From contig JAMFTG010000179.1 in the NCBI GenBank assembly GCA_023974075.1, forward strand, positions 180,410 to 244,409: 64,000 nt of DNA, written 5' to 3'. Shown here piece after piece: positions 31,539 through 42,508 of this stretch (position 1 is the stretch's first letter; the number at the start of each line of letters is the position of its first letter). The translations under genes were made by a program, and so were the position numbers. The notes beneath the pieces are model-generated. The model saw only the letters and a list, made by a program, of their open reading frames with translations, ran no database searches and was not told where the DNA came from. Source of the stretch: Chaenocephalus aceratus. Its lineage: Eukaryota; Chordata; Actinopteri; Perciformes; Channichthyidae.

Positions 31539-34500
31539 TCATGTGATCTCAGACAATAGCTGCTTGCAACTCTCTGTGTGATCAGAGAGCAGATATAATA
31601 CGTGACAAATCTCAGAGCGCTGTGATACGCAGCATCCAATTTGCTCAGGTAATTGGCAGGTGCATTCATATAGACCAGATCCCCAGAGTCCAGCACAGGT
31701 AAAAAGGTCACAGAGCCTTTTCCTGGCCTCAAGCGAGAAACAGGACTTGTTTCTGAAAAAGAAACCTAGCCTAACCCTCAGTTTTTTAAGCAGGTTATTG
31801 ACATGAAGTTTAAAAGAGAGACAATCATCAAGCCAGATACCAAGGTATTTGTAACAGGCAACAACTTCAAGTTGTGTTCCTTGCGTAGTTACAATATCTA
31901 AAACAGGCTCTGGTGTCTTTTTAGCTTTTGAAAAGAGCATTACCTTGGTTTTATCCACATTTAAAAGAAGCTTTAATTCAGAGAGCTGAGTCTGAATAGT
32001 GTTAAAAACAGCTTGTAATTTAACAACAGCCTCCTGAATGGTGGGACCTGCACAGTACATCACAGTATCATCCGCATACAAATGTAAAGTAGCTTCATTC
32101 ACATTATCACCTACGCTGTTAATATATATGGAGAATAAAAGTGGTCCTAAAACAGAACCTTGTGGTACACCATTAGAAATGTTTAACCATTCAGAAGACA
32201 GTCCATCAAAATGAACACATTGGGACGTTTCAGAGAGGTAGTTTACAAACCACCCCACTGCAAGGCTGGATATGCCAATACTGAGTAGCCTCTGCTTTAA
32301 AATGCGATGATCAACGGTGTCAAATGCTTTGGACAGGTCAACAAACAGAGCTGCACAACTCTGCTTATTATCTAAAATAGTAGTAATGTCATTTACCACT
32401 TTCATTGTCGCAGTGATGGTGCTGTGTTTCTTTCTGAATCCTGACTGATGTTTAGACAGGATATCATTTATACATAAAAACTCCTTTACTTGTTCACCTA
32501 CTAAGCGTTCGAGCACCTTAGCCAGAACTGACAATTTAGAGATTGGCCTATAGTTATTTAAAATAGTTGCCTCCCCTCCTTTCAGTAAAGGCAAGACATA
32601 AGCAGACTTCCATACTTTTGGAATTGTGTTCGTGCTGAGGGAGAGGTTAAAAAGAGAAGTAAGAGGTGGAGCAATAAAATCTGCAGCTATCTTTAGAAAG
32701 AAAGGTTCTACATTGTCCGGGCCAGCCGGTTTCCTACGATCTAACTTGGATAATGCTTCATGAACAATACCAACAGTTAAAGGAGTAAAACTGAAAGGGT
32801 TTTCCAGACCACATTGTTCAGAGTCAAGGATTGGAGCGTTCACAGGAGCCACACAGCCAAACAGAGAGCCACAAGACACAAAATGCTCATTAAAGCAATT
32901 TAGCATAGTAGCTCTGTCTGATATAGTGCCAGATGCTGTGGTAAGGCACGGAGGTAGCTCATTTGGGATATCACCAGTGGAAATCGATTTTATGGCTTTC
33001 CAAAATTTCCTAGGATTATTCAGGTTTTCTGTGGTAACTGACAAATAGTACTTTGATTTAGCACTTTTTATTTGAGATGTGAAGCTATTTCTTAGCTGCC
33101 TAAAACGTAGCCATTCTACCTCTGAGCCTGATTTCCTAGCCTTAGCCCAAGCATTATTTCTATCATGAAGGAGACTGGACAGCTCAGCAGAAAACCAGGG
33201 ATTGTTTCTTCCCTTCACTCTAAATTTACGCAGAGGTGCATGTCTATCTATAATTTTCATAAAACCAAGATAAAAATAAGACCATGCAGTTTCTACATCA
33301 GCACACAGATTGATTGTACCCCAATCAAAATCAAACAGATCATGTAAAAAACCCTGCTCCACAAAGTGTTTTTTGTCTCTCTTTGTGATGACACGTGGTT
33401 TAACCTTTTGGACCTTAGTGTCCCTAATTGTGGCTACAACACAGTGGTCACTCACATCATTAGCAAATACTCCCACAGATGAGTATTTATGTGGAACATT
33501 TGTTAAAATTAGATCAATTAAGGAGGATTTATTTGGGGACTTAATATTTGGGCGAGTAGGACTGTCTATAATCTGGGTAAAATTCAATGAGGTACACAGG
33601 TTTTTAAAATCCTCTGACACAGAAGTTAACCAGTCCCAATTAAAATCACCAAGCAGCACTATTTCCTTGTAGGAAAGTTGTGATAACAGTTTTGCCAATG
33701 ACGATAAAGAGTCCTTGACAGCCGAAGGGGCCCTGTAGCAGCCCACCACCATGAGCTGTTGACCCTTTGTTACCTCAATATTCACGCCTAAAAATTCTAG
33801 CTGTTTACTAACAGATTTGGAAACCATATTAGTTACACAAAACTTATTTTTCACATAAATGGCAACGCCACCACCTTTTTTAGGCCGGTCAGTACGATAT
33901 ACACTGTAACCATTTATGTAAATGTCAGAGGCCAAAATGGATTTATCTAGCCACGTTTCTGATAAGACAATGACATCAGCATCAGTCGAACTCGCCCAAA
34001 TACGGACAAAATCTAATTTAGGTAACAGACTACGCACATTTAAATGAATTAAACCTAGCCCAGATCTAGATATAAAATCAGCAGGAGTAGCTATTTGACT
34101 AATACTGCTCGGTGGACCTGGATTTGGCTGTACATTTCCTGATAGTAACAACAATAAAAATACCAAGCACCTTTTCCTCTTAATCAACACACATACATTG
34201 TCAGCTGTTCTAGAGTCACCAGCAAGCTTCGCGAAAGTGAAATTAGAGTTTAAAAAAAAATTCGGAAGGACCATCGTGGCAGGCATGTGAGAAAGACAAA
34301 CATTTTCCGAAATGAATGTCTGCGACAGTGCAACCAGCAATTGTTTGTGCAACACCTCCGAAACTGTACAGGAGATGTCCACTGCGGGCGGCAGAACATA
34401 CCCGAATCCAGTAGATTGTTCAGGACGACTAGCGATCCTCTCCTTGTCCAGCACAGCCAAGAAAAGGCACAGCAGAAACACGACACCCGCCATTCTCCCA

Positions 34501-34592
34501 GTCCAGCACAACAGTATCCACGCTGTTCCCGGAGCAAGGTGGAACCAGGCCTCAGCTATAGCAGCACAGCAGAGTAGAGAAGGTAATCCCAC
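31539..34592 (-). CDS. LINE ORF2: APE endonuclease and reverse transcriptase (1017 aa, C-terminus frameshifted)
   Basis: The enzyme nicks target DNA and copies LINE RNA at the nick. Residues 142-160 are a hydrophobic run ending SGNVQPNPGP, a 2A-like motif. Residues about 181-390 hold the AP-endonuclease motifs (HLNVRSLLPKLD, ETWLD, YRTDRPKKGGGV, LLGDFN, SLIDLILTN, SDHC). Residues about 610-890 hold the RT motifs ([45 protein letters not shown]). Near 31710 five bases present in the third-block copy (TGACT) are missing, so the last 60 or so residues are out of frame. The true tail is encoded at 31349-31732, including LAWNNLQQELKLS. Otherwise the frame is open. Confidence 0.88.
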   Translation of the reverse strand: MGLPSLLCCAAIAEAWFHLAPGTAWILLCWTGRMAGVVFLLCLFLAVLDKERIASRPEQSTGFGYVLPPAVDISCTVSEVLHKQLLVALSQTFISENVCLSHMPATMVLPNFFLNSNFTFAKLAGDSRTADNVCVLIKRKRCLVFLLLLLSGNVQPNPGPPSSISQIATPADFISRSGLGLIHLNVRSLLPKLDFVRIWASSTDADVIVLSETWLDKSILASDIYINGYSVYRTDRPKKGGGVAIYVKNKFCVTNMVSKSVSKQLEFLGVNIEVTKGQQLMVVGCYRAPSAVKDSLSSLAKLLSQLSYKEIVLLGDFNWDWLTSVSEDFKNLCTSLNFTQIIDSPTRPNIKSPNKSSLIDLILTNVPHKYSSVGVFANDVSDHCVVATIRDTKVQKVKPRVITKRDKKHFVEQGFLHDLFDFDWGTINLCADVETAWSYFYLGFMKIIDRHAPLRKFRVKGRNNPWFSAELSSLLHDRNNAWAKARKSGSEVEWLRFRQLRNSFTSQIKSAKSKYYLSVTTENLNNPRKFWKAIKSISTGDIPNELPPCLTTASGTISDRATMLNCFNEHFVSCGSLFGCVAPVNAPILDSEQCGLENPFSFTPLTVGIVHEALSKLDRRKPAGPDNVEPFFLKIAADFIAPPLTSLFNLSLSTNTIPKVWKSAYVLPLLKGGEATILNNYRPISKLSVLAKVLERLVGEQVKEFLCINDILSKHQSGFRKKHSTITATMKVVNDITTILDNKQSCAALFVDLSKAFDTVDHRILKQRLLSIGISSLAVGWFVNYLSETSQCVHFDGLSSEWLNISNGVPQGSVLGPLLFSIYINSVGDNVNEATLHLYADDTVMYCAGPTIQEAVVKLQAVFNTIQTQLSELKLLLNVDKTKVMLFSKAKKTPEPVLDIVTTQGTQLEVVACYKYLGIWLDDCLSFKLHVNNLLKKLRVRLGFFFRNKSCFSLEARKRLCDLFTCAGLWGSGLYECTCQLPEQIGCCVSQRSEICHVLYLLSDHTESCKQLLSEIT

Positions 34593-35094
34593 CGCGTTAC
34601 ACCGGCTATTTAATCCACTTTACATCTCCGCCGGTAGCACAGGCGCGGAGAGGAGCGGCGATACGCGGTGTGAGGAGCGGTGTGAGGAGCGGTGTGAGGA
34701 GCGGCGAGAGGAGCGGCAAGAGGAGCGGCGATACGCGGTGTGAGGAGCGGCGAGAAGGGCGGCGAGAGGAGAGCCGGGACCACACTTCCGACTCTTTATC
34801 TCTGCAAGAGTTTCTCCCTCTCGTGCTAAATCCACTCGGCGGGCAAAAGTAGGATCCCAGAAGTGATTCGCCCAGTGTGGAGTGGCTCCTGAAACCCTTC
34901 CCGGCGTGCCTTTAGTGGAACTCGGGTCGCTGTGGTGGATGAGGTTGAACGTGGCTCTCATCCGGAACTCAGCAAAGGTGGATCACGTCTCAGCGCTGAC
35001 GGCGTGTAACCTGTTCCTCAGGTGAGTTTCAGAGCACGAGCAGCAGCTGTGATGACGAGCAGCAGCTGTGATGACGAGCAGCAGCTGTGATGAC
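34593..35094 (-). repeat. LINE 5' leader with tandem repeats
   Basis: At 34645-34775 there are many GAGGAGCGG-type units. At about 35034-35092 there are three units of a 19-bp repeat containing GAGCAGCAGCTGTGATGAC. It probably contains the internal promoter typical of non-LTR elements; no specific site is identifiable. Confidence 0.6.
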
Positions 35095-35612
35095 GATACA
35101 TTCAAAGTTCTTGACATTTTCCGGATCGACTGGCCTTCATTTCTTAAAGTGATGATGGACGGTCGCTTCTCTTTACTGAGTTGAGTGGTTCTTGCTATAA
35201 TATGGATTACAACAGCAGTCAAATAGGGCTTTCCACTGTGCACTAACTCTACCTCTGCACAACACAACTGATGGTCTCAAACACATGCAGAAGGCAAGTC
35301 ATTCCACACATTGACTCTTGACAAGGCACACGTGTTAATAGAAAACCATTCCAGGTGACGACCTCATGAAGCTGACTGAGAGAAGCCAAGAGTGAGCAAA
35401 GCTGTCATCAAGGCAAAAGGGGCTACTTTGAAGAATCTAAAATAAAAATCATGTTCTTGATTTTTTAACACTTTTTTGTTAACTAGATAATTCCATATGT
35501 ATTATTTCATAGTTTTGATTTCTTCAGTGTTAATCTACAAAGTAGAAACAAATTAAAATAAGCAAAAAACATTGAATGAGAAGGCGTCCAAACTTTTGAC
35601 AGGTACTGTATA
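35095..35612 (-). mobile_element. Tc1-like element copy 2, right half
   Basis: Resumes exactly at GATACATTC and runs to the AGGTACTGTATA terminus. It holds the N-terminal helix-turn-helix relic of the transposase (34983-35267 in reading, Tc1 part only). By eye about 2% of positions differ from copy 1. Confidence 0.85.
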
Positions 35613-36187
35613 TAAAAAACACACATATTTGAACATTTAGCAGGTTCCCTCATCTATAATCATTTATACAAGGGCAACTTTGAACATGTACAGCAGTAAA
35701 ATGCAACATACAAAATAATCAAGAAACAACATAAATGTAACACTGACAGGGAACATTTTACTGCACCATCATTACCGTTACATAAGAAGGTGCCGTCAAA
35801 TGTTCTGTTAATACTTGCGTACTTTTACTTAAATAAGGTTTGAATGCAGGATTTTAATTTGTAACAGAGTATTTTCATTCTATACTGTAGGCGTAGTGTA
35901 TCTGTGAACGATCCCAAATACAATTCCTTGTTTACATTGTGGCTAGTGCTACGCCAGAAGAAAAAACCCTTTTACATTTTGAACTGGAAGTGGAAAGGGG
36001 CTGGGCTACATGAGGTGACTTGAGCCAACAAAATTACACAATAGGTGGGACTAAGAAAGATAATGTGAAAATATAAAAACAAAGGCATTCATTAGGGCTG
36101 CAAAATGTCTCCCATTGTAATGGTGATGAGATTTTTAAATGCTAACAGTGAACAGTTTGTTCTGACTGTGTTTCCTGTTTCCTGCAG
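35613..36187 (+). other. Intron tail before second zinc-finger exon
   Basis: No gene. It matches 6042-6615 at about 97% by eye and ends in the CTGCAG acceptor. Confidence 0.5.
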
Positions 36188-37725
36188 ATGTCCAGCAGCT
36201 GGTGGTGGTTAAAGAAGAGCTTCTCCCTGACCAGCAGGAGTGGCGCACCAGTCTGGACCAGGAGGACCCAGAGCCTCCCCCACACATTAAGCAGGAACAG
36301 GAGGGAGAGCAGCTTCAGGAGCTGGAGGAGGCTGATATCACCAAGTCCACTTTCACTCCTGACCCTGTGAAGAGTGAAGATGATGAAGAGAAACCTCAGT
36401 CCTCTCAGCCTCATCAAAGAGAAACGGAACACATGGAAACAGAAGCTGATGGAGATGACTGTCGAGGACCAGAACCAGCCAGGAACTCAGATCCAGAGAG
36501 CAGTTTACAACCAAAGACTGAGGACCACACTGAAGACTCTTCTGAACCTGACACTAGAGACTCTTCTGAACCTGACAATGGAGACTCTTCTGAACCTGAC
36601 ACTGAAGACAGTGCTGATTGGAAAGAGACCAGAGAACCTGCCTCAGGCTCAAACTCACTGAAAAATAGACATGAATCTGTCTGTGATCCACAACATAGTG
36701 CTGAAAAGAAACCATTCAGCTGCTCAGTCTGTAAGAAAGCTTTTTCACAGAGTGGACAATTAAAGAGACATAAGAGAGTCCACACAGGAGAGAAACCATT
36801 CACCTGCTCAGTCTGTAAGGAAGCTTTTCCACAGAGTGGACATTTAAAGACACACATGAGAGTCCACACAGGAGAGAAACCATTCGGCTGCTCAGTCTGT
36901 AAGAAAGCTTTTTCACAGAGTGGACATTTAAAGAGACATAAGAGAGTCCACACAGGAGAGAAACCATTAACCTGTACTGTCTGTAAGAAAGCTTTTTCAT
37001 GTAGTAGAAGTTTAAAGAAACACATGAGAGTCCACACAGGAGAGAAACAATTCACCTGCTCAGTCTGTAAGAAAGCTTTTTCACGGAGTGGACATTTAAA
37101 GACACACATGAGAGTCCACACAGGAGAGAAACCATTCACCTGTACTGTCTGTAAGAAAGCTTTTTCATGTAGTAGAAGTTTAAAGAAACACATGAGAGTC
37201 CACACAGGAGAGAAACAATTCACCTGCTCAGTCTGTAAGAAAGCTCTTTCACGGAGTGGACATTTAAAGACACACATGAGAGTCCACACAGGAGAGAAAC
37301 CATTCACCTGTACAGTCTGTAAGAAAGCTTTTTCATGTAGTGGAAATGCAAAGATACACATGAGAGTCCACACAGGAGAGAAACAATTCACCTGCTCAGT
37401 CTGTAAGAAAGCTTTTTCACAGAGCGGACATTTAAAGATACACATGAGAGTCCACACAGGAGAGATGCTACACAGCTGCTCAGTCTGTAAAAAAGCTTTT
37501 TCACAGAGTGGACATTTAAAGACACACATGACAGTCCACACAGGAGAGAAACCATTCACCTGTACTGTCTGTAAGAAAGCTTTTTCATGTAGTGGAAGTT
37601 TAAAGAAACACATGAGAGTCTACACAGGAGAGAAACCATTCACCTGTACAGTCTGTAAGAAAGCTTTTTCACATAGTGGAAATGTAAAGGAACACATGAG
37701 AATCCACACAGGAGAGGACAAATAG
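36188..37725 (+). CDS. C2H2 zinc-finger protein, terminal exon, 12 fingers
   Basis: Same architecture as the exon at 6616: DVQQLVVVKEELLPDQQEW, an acidic linker (three DSSE repeats instead of seven), then twelve C2H2 fingers. Helices in order: QSGQLKR, QSGHLKT, QSGHLKR, CSRSLKK, RSGHLKT, CSRSLKK, RSGHLKT, CSGNAKI, QSGHLKI, QSGHLKT, CSGSLKK, HSGNVKE. Fingers 4-5 and 6-7 are an internal duplication. Finger 11 has Tyr in place of its last His (RVYTGEKP), so its zinc site is incomplete. With exon 1a at 17393 it makes a 576-residue protein. Expected role: nuclear DNA binding; target unknown. Confidence 0.88.
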
Positions 37726-38184
37726 ATCTGCAAAGTTGGTGACAAAATATTTAAATGGCGTAATCGTTTAAAAAGACCAAGTGTGTTGGTAAGAGAATAC
37801 ATTTGTCTCTTTTGTCTCCTAATGCCGTTACTTGTAATACGTTACTCCATAAGCCTGTTTTCACCCACCTGTAACCGATTCGCTTATAATCACAAATGTT
37901 AATTTCTTCGACCCCTTGAGACTATTTCTTGTTTAATAATCGTTGCATCTCTTCAGGAACAAGTTCCCGTGTCCTGCCTTTCACCTGCTGATCACCCACT
38001 GCTCATTTAAGGTGGACTGACCTTTACAAGGGACCAGCTAGTCTTAGTGTCATAATGCAAACGTTTTGTAAAGTGATGCTAGACCAACAACGTGCTGTTG
38101 GGTTGTGTGCTCTCTGCAGGACGGTGTCTGTACTCAAAGATTGTTGATGAAATGAGAGCTTCACTCTGTTTTTGTTGTCTAAAC
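37726..38184 (+). other. 3' flank of second zinc-finger exon
   Basis: Matches 7746-8204 with about 2-3% differences by eye and contains the same degenerate finger remnant after the stop. No other gene. Confidence 0.45.
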
Positions 38185-38655
38185 CAGTGATTTTCAAATG
38201 GGGGTACGCGGACCCCTGGGGGTACGTTGGGGTACTGCAGGGGGTACGTGAGATTAAAAAAAAAAAAAGGTTAATTAAAAAAATAATCTTAGTAAAATAA
38301 GTTAAATAGAAAACACAATTTTATATAAAACTTTCCTAGAACCACCTCATATAAACATGTCAAATGTGTGTATTGTATTTTATAGTTTTTCATAATAACA
38401 TATTACTTAAATTGAAAAACTCCTTGGAAAAAGTGTTATGTTGTTTTTTTCCATGCATAAAATCAAAATGTCCTTAGTTTGTTGTAATGCATACCACGAA
38501 GGAGTTAATACTTCGCACACTGAGGGAACATCACTATATTTTAATTATTTATAAAGGCTTTTTCGATCAAAAATGTTCGGGATCGGTCAGGGGGTACTTG
38601 GCTGAGAAAATGTTTCAAAGGGGGTACATTACTGACAAAAGTTTGAGAAGCACTG
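38185..38655. mobile_element. hAT-like MITE, copy 2
   Basis: Same ends and interior as 8205-8672, with a slightly longer A run. Confidence 0.75.
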
Positions 38656-40388
38656 CTCTAGATGATAGGAAAGGAGGTTTCAAACTTCCTTTATAACCTC
38701 CTTTAGCTTAGGAACCACTGGACCTCCCTCACCGGAAGGAGAGGAGCAAATGCTGGCCCACAATGCATTGCAGCCGCGGCATGTGCCGTCACACAACAGT
38801 CGGCCGTTTACGGAAACAAACTTTTATGACCGAGAAATGATATCATGAAAGTTACGGTGCTTATTAAGCTTTTTAAAACGTATGTGGCAAGTTGCCAAAG
38901 TGCTTTGTTTTGAACGTTCATCAGTATTATAATCAAAAAGAGAAATATGAACGTAGAGCTAAAATGTCGTGCCATTTGCAACCAGAGCGCACCCTGACGC
39001 TGCAGGCGTTCTCCAGCCCAAACCAGCAAAGCTTATGAGTGTGAAGCAACAGTAGGCTATCTGCTGCCCAGCTGCTTTAGTATGAAACGTACCTTCAGCT
39101 CATGAAAGCTCTGCAGTATCATAAGGAAGTCGCCTAATGATAAATCTGTAGCCTCTGAAAAGTCCCGCGTCAGAGAACCAGTTCCATTTACTCACGGCCG
39201 CTCACTTCGCTAGATCCGCTAAAAAGGACAGCAGGCTGCAGTCTAACCACACAGACACACATCAGGTGCTCGCTCATTATTCCGTATTTCTGCCGTTGTA
39301 TGCTCTTTGTTTCTAAATGTATCACTGTATTGTGAACCAAAATAACATGCAGTAGTTTAACATTTAATTTCACTCATTGCGGCGTGCCGTGTAATCATTT
39401 AAATAATAGCCTATGTAAGCTTCTTATTGTGAAAACGTTTAAAAGAGAAGGGTTTAGAAAAAGTGTCTTTACTATAGGAAATATAAATTCCACAGTTTCC
39501 TACAATGATATGCAGGTATTTCTTTTTATATTATTTTTGTTAACGAGAAATAGGCTATTAGAACAGGCCTAGCCGAAATTACATTGGCCCACCCAAAATT
39601 GAAATCCTGGCGCCGCGGCAGTTGTATGATACAACTGCAACGAAAGTAACAAAAACAATGTAATATCCTTTTCAGTTTCACAGAACACAAATTAGGTTGT
39701 TCACATGATTTTGTTGTGCAATAAAACAGCCAGAGAAGCGACCTGCAAGCAAACATCGCGCACCGTGTCCTCATGCTCCTGTTTCACCTGTTTAATACAG
39801 GTGTCATCACTGCTACTGATTTCGATTGAGCAGGTCAAAAAAAGCAAGAAATGACAACGTGAAATAAGACAATTTTTACCTGTAAGAGTTGCTCATCATG
39901 TTCTCTGAGGTGCATCAAAAGAAGCAATGCTGCTGCCTTCTTTTTCCTTGTTGTCTCATCATAGTATGCCATTCTGCAGGAACTGAATTGTGATGAATTG
40001 TGATTGAAGCTTTGGGAGTTAGCCTTTATATGTCCACGTTACCATGACACAAACTATGTCATGCGATGGGTACACAATGCCCTCACGATGGCCTTACGAT
40101 GGCCTTACGAAGGGCAAAATAGACACACGACGTCAACATGAAAATGAACCTTCGCAAGGTCCTTCGGCAATGCTTTGTGATGCCAAAGATGTTGCCACCG
40201 CTCCCGAAGTTGCTGCCGGAGCCTGAGAAACTCCACCGGCGGTCATACGATGGCTTAAGATGCCCTCACGAATGGCGAATGAAGGTTTTAGCTGTCGATG
40301 CAGGACAGTCTAATCATCAGTTCAAACATCGAGAACTTTTCCCCAAAACTTAGAGACACATGAAGTAAGGGTCTCTGGAGATCTTCAA
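38656..40388. other. No gene seen; low-copy sequence
   Basis: Near-identical to 8673-10399. One notable difference is an added TTAACGAGAAATAGGCTA-like stretch near 39540, replacing sequence of the first copy. Confidence 0.4.
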
Positions 40389-41383
40389 AACAGAATATTC
40401 TGGAAAGTTGGTAGAGACGATACCAATTACGATACCAATTACTCACAGGCTCCTCCCTCGATTAAACATTTTTGTTTATAGCATTTCAGAAAATAGTTTA
40501 AAACGCCTTTTGCACAGGATAGAATTTAAAGTTCTTCTTCTCGCCTACAAAGCCCTTAATGGGCAGGCGCCATCTTACCTTAAAGAACTCATTATACCCT
40601 ACGGACAGTAGTACTAGGGCATTGCGTTCCAAGAATGCAGGGCTGTTGGTTGTTCCTAGAGTCTCTAAAAGTACAATGGGAGCCAGAGCCTTTTCTTATC
40701 AAGCTCCACATTTGTGGAATCAGCTTCCAGTTTGTGTTCGGGCGGCAGACACCCTATCCGTTTCTAAGAGTGCGCTTAAGACCTTCCTTTTTGATAAAGC
40801 TTATAGTTAGGGCTGATTAGATTCAGCCCCTAGTTTTGCTGATATAGGCTTAGTTTGTCGGGGGACACCTTACTTCTTCCTTCTCTCTGTCTATACCTGT
40901 GTCCTCTCATGTTCCGATTAACCCAGCTTCCCCACATGTCTCTCTTTTTGGTGTCTATTTTCGCCGGGATCCGGAGTCATGGATGGTCCTGCGGTCCTGT
41001 GTCCTGGATCGCGAGCCCTGGATGGATATCCTTGTGGATTCATCTTCCTATTATACACAGATGCATTTCCAAACATTTCGACTACCTATGTTGTAAATGT
41101 ATTTTCTTTTCAATTTACACACGGCATCTATTGCACGTCTGTCCGTCCTGGGAGAGGGATCCCTCCTCTGTTGCTCTCCCTGAGGTTTCTCCCATTTTTC
41201 CCTTTAAACTGGGTTTTCTTCTGAAGTTTTTCCTTGTACGATGTGAGGGTCTAAGGACAGAGGGTCTAAGGACAGAGCGTGTCGTATTGCCATACTGATA
41301 TTCTGTACACACTGTGAAGACCACTGAGACAAATGTAACATTTGTGATATTGGGCTATATAAATAAACATTGATTGATTGATT
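40389..41383 (+). mobile_element. L2/CR1-like LINE 3' end, copy 2
   Basis: As 10400-11402, but it keeps the T that preserves the KTFLFDKAYS ending. The (TTGA)n tail has about three units. The frame still shifts near 40600. Confidence 0.82.
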
Positions 41384-41790
41384 TTGCAATTTCCCTGAGC
41401 TTCAAATGTGAAATACTGTACAGCTTGTTTTACCAACAGTCCAAATACCCTAGTTCAAAACCAACCAAGGGAAGACTGCAAATCCTCTGTCAGGCATTTC
41501 TGCTGGTAGAAAATAGTTGATAATGAAAAGTTGATCAACAACAAATATTCCTACAGGAATAAGATAAAAGGTTGTGTTGAATAAAATGTTGTACACTATG
41601 TTTTTCTCACGCTGAATCGGGTGCCTTTTGGGTCTTCGCATTTTTTAAGAAAATACCTTAAAATATTGCATTTGTTATCATAACATCTGATAGAGGACTA
41701 CTTAAACCTTTGAGAAAACACATTTTCCCACCTCAGGCATACACTCCCAATAATTACTAGGAGTTTCCTTCTTACAAAAAGTTGTTTGGA
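41384..41790. other. No gene seen
   Basis: AT-rich spacer equal to 11403-11808. Confidence 0.4.
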
Positions 41791-42508
41791 GTTCAACCCC
41801 GTCACAGACAACTTGGAGTCTGTGTGAATATGATTCAAAAAGATATTCAAGTTAATTCTTGTTGAACCTTAATCATCAGAAGTCCCTTGTTTAGGATCAC
41901 CTATGTTAAGTAGATTTGTTCTAGACCATTAGTAGACCATTTGGCTGCAAAAGGGGATCATTAGAACTTTATCCAACATCGGCCTTCAAATGTTATCAAA
42001 AATATGCATTCAACTTAGAATTTTGTTTAGGTTTCATATGTTGTCTGATTATCTTGTACACTGTAAACACAATACAACACTTCAAAGTTCATATTAAGTT
42101 CATATCACTAAAATATTAATACAAACCTATTAAATAACAGGGTTGAACTCAGCATGACGGGGTTGAATATGATAACAGGGTTGAAAGGACAACACATCTT
42201 TCTATATGGTATGGATTTATTTAGCTGAGCAATTAATGATTATGCATTCAATTAAATGGAAATTCAATTGAATTACAGCTGAACTATCAAAACATTTGAT
42301 ACAACATGAAGTATTTAAAAAACATCAAGCACAAATCCATCAAAAACATGAATGGAATGAATCAGTCCATATGGTCAGCATTAACCACAATTCCTAATAA
42401 AATGTATAATGGTAAAATGTAACTAATTTTGATTGGTAATTTGGCTACTAATATTCAGTACATAACGTTGAACTCTGAATATTTGTTTGTGAAGTGTTGC
42501 TTCATCCT

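Larger units (their letters stand above)
29789..35094 (-). mobile_element. Near full-length L2/CR1-like LINE inserted in Tc1
   Basis: Minus-strand non-LTR retrotransposon. The 3' end is at the left (CTGGTTAAATAAAGGTTTGAAATG on the sense strand). The long ORF is at 31539-34592. A GC-rich 5' leader with short tandem repeats reaches 35094. A second transposon (29848-31251) sits in its 3' UTR. The insertion shows no target-site duplication. A second, more decayed copy occupies the same place in the third block. Confidence 0.82.

Noticed and set aside
31539..34592. Possibility that the reverse transcriptase belongs to an endogenous retrovirus
   Set aside because: It carries an AP-type endonuclease before the RT. 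There are no LTRs, gag, protease, integrase or primer-binding site, so it is a non-LTR element.
34650..34852. Arg/Glu-rich plus-strand frames over the LINE 5' leader
   Set aside because: Translation of GAGGAGCGG tandem repeats, antisense to the LINE; no domain.
36414..37613. Long antisense frame (399 codons) opposite the 12-finger exon, and a similar one at 6842-7822
   Set aside because: It is the exact reverse of the repetitive finger sequence; the repeat LCEKAFLQTEQ is the complement of finger codons. No start context or splice support.
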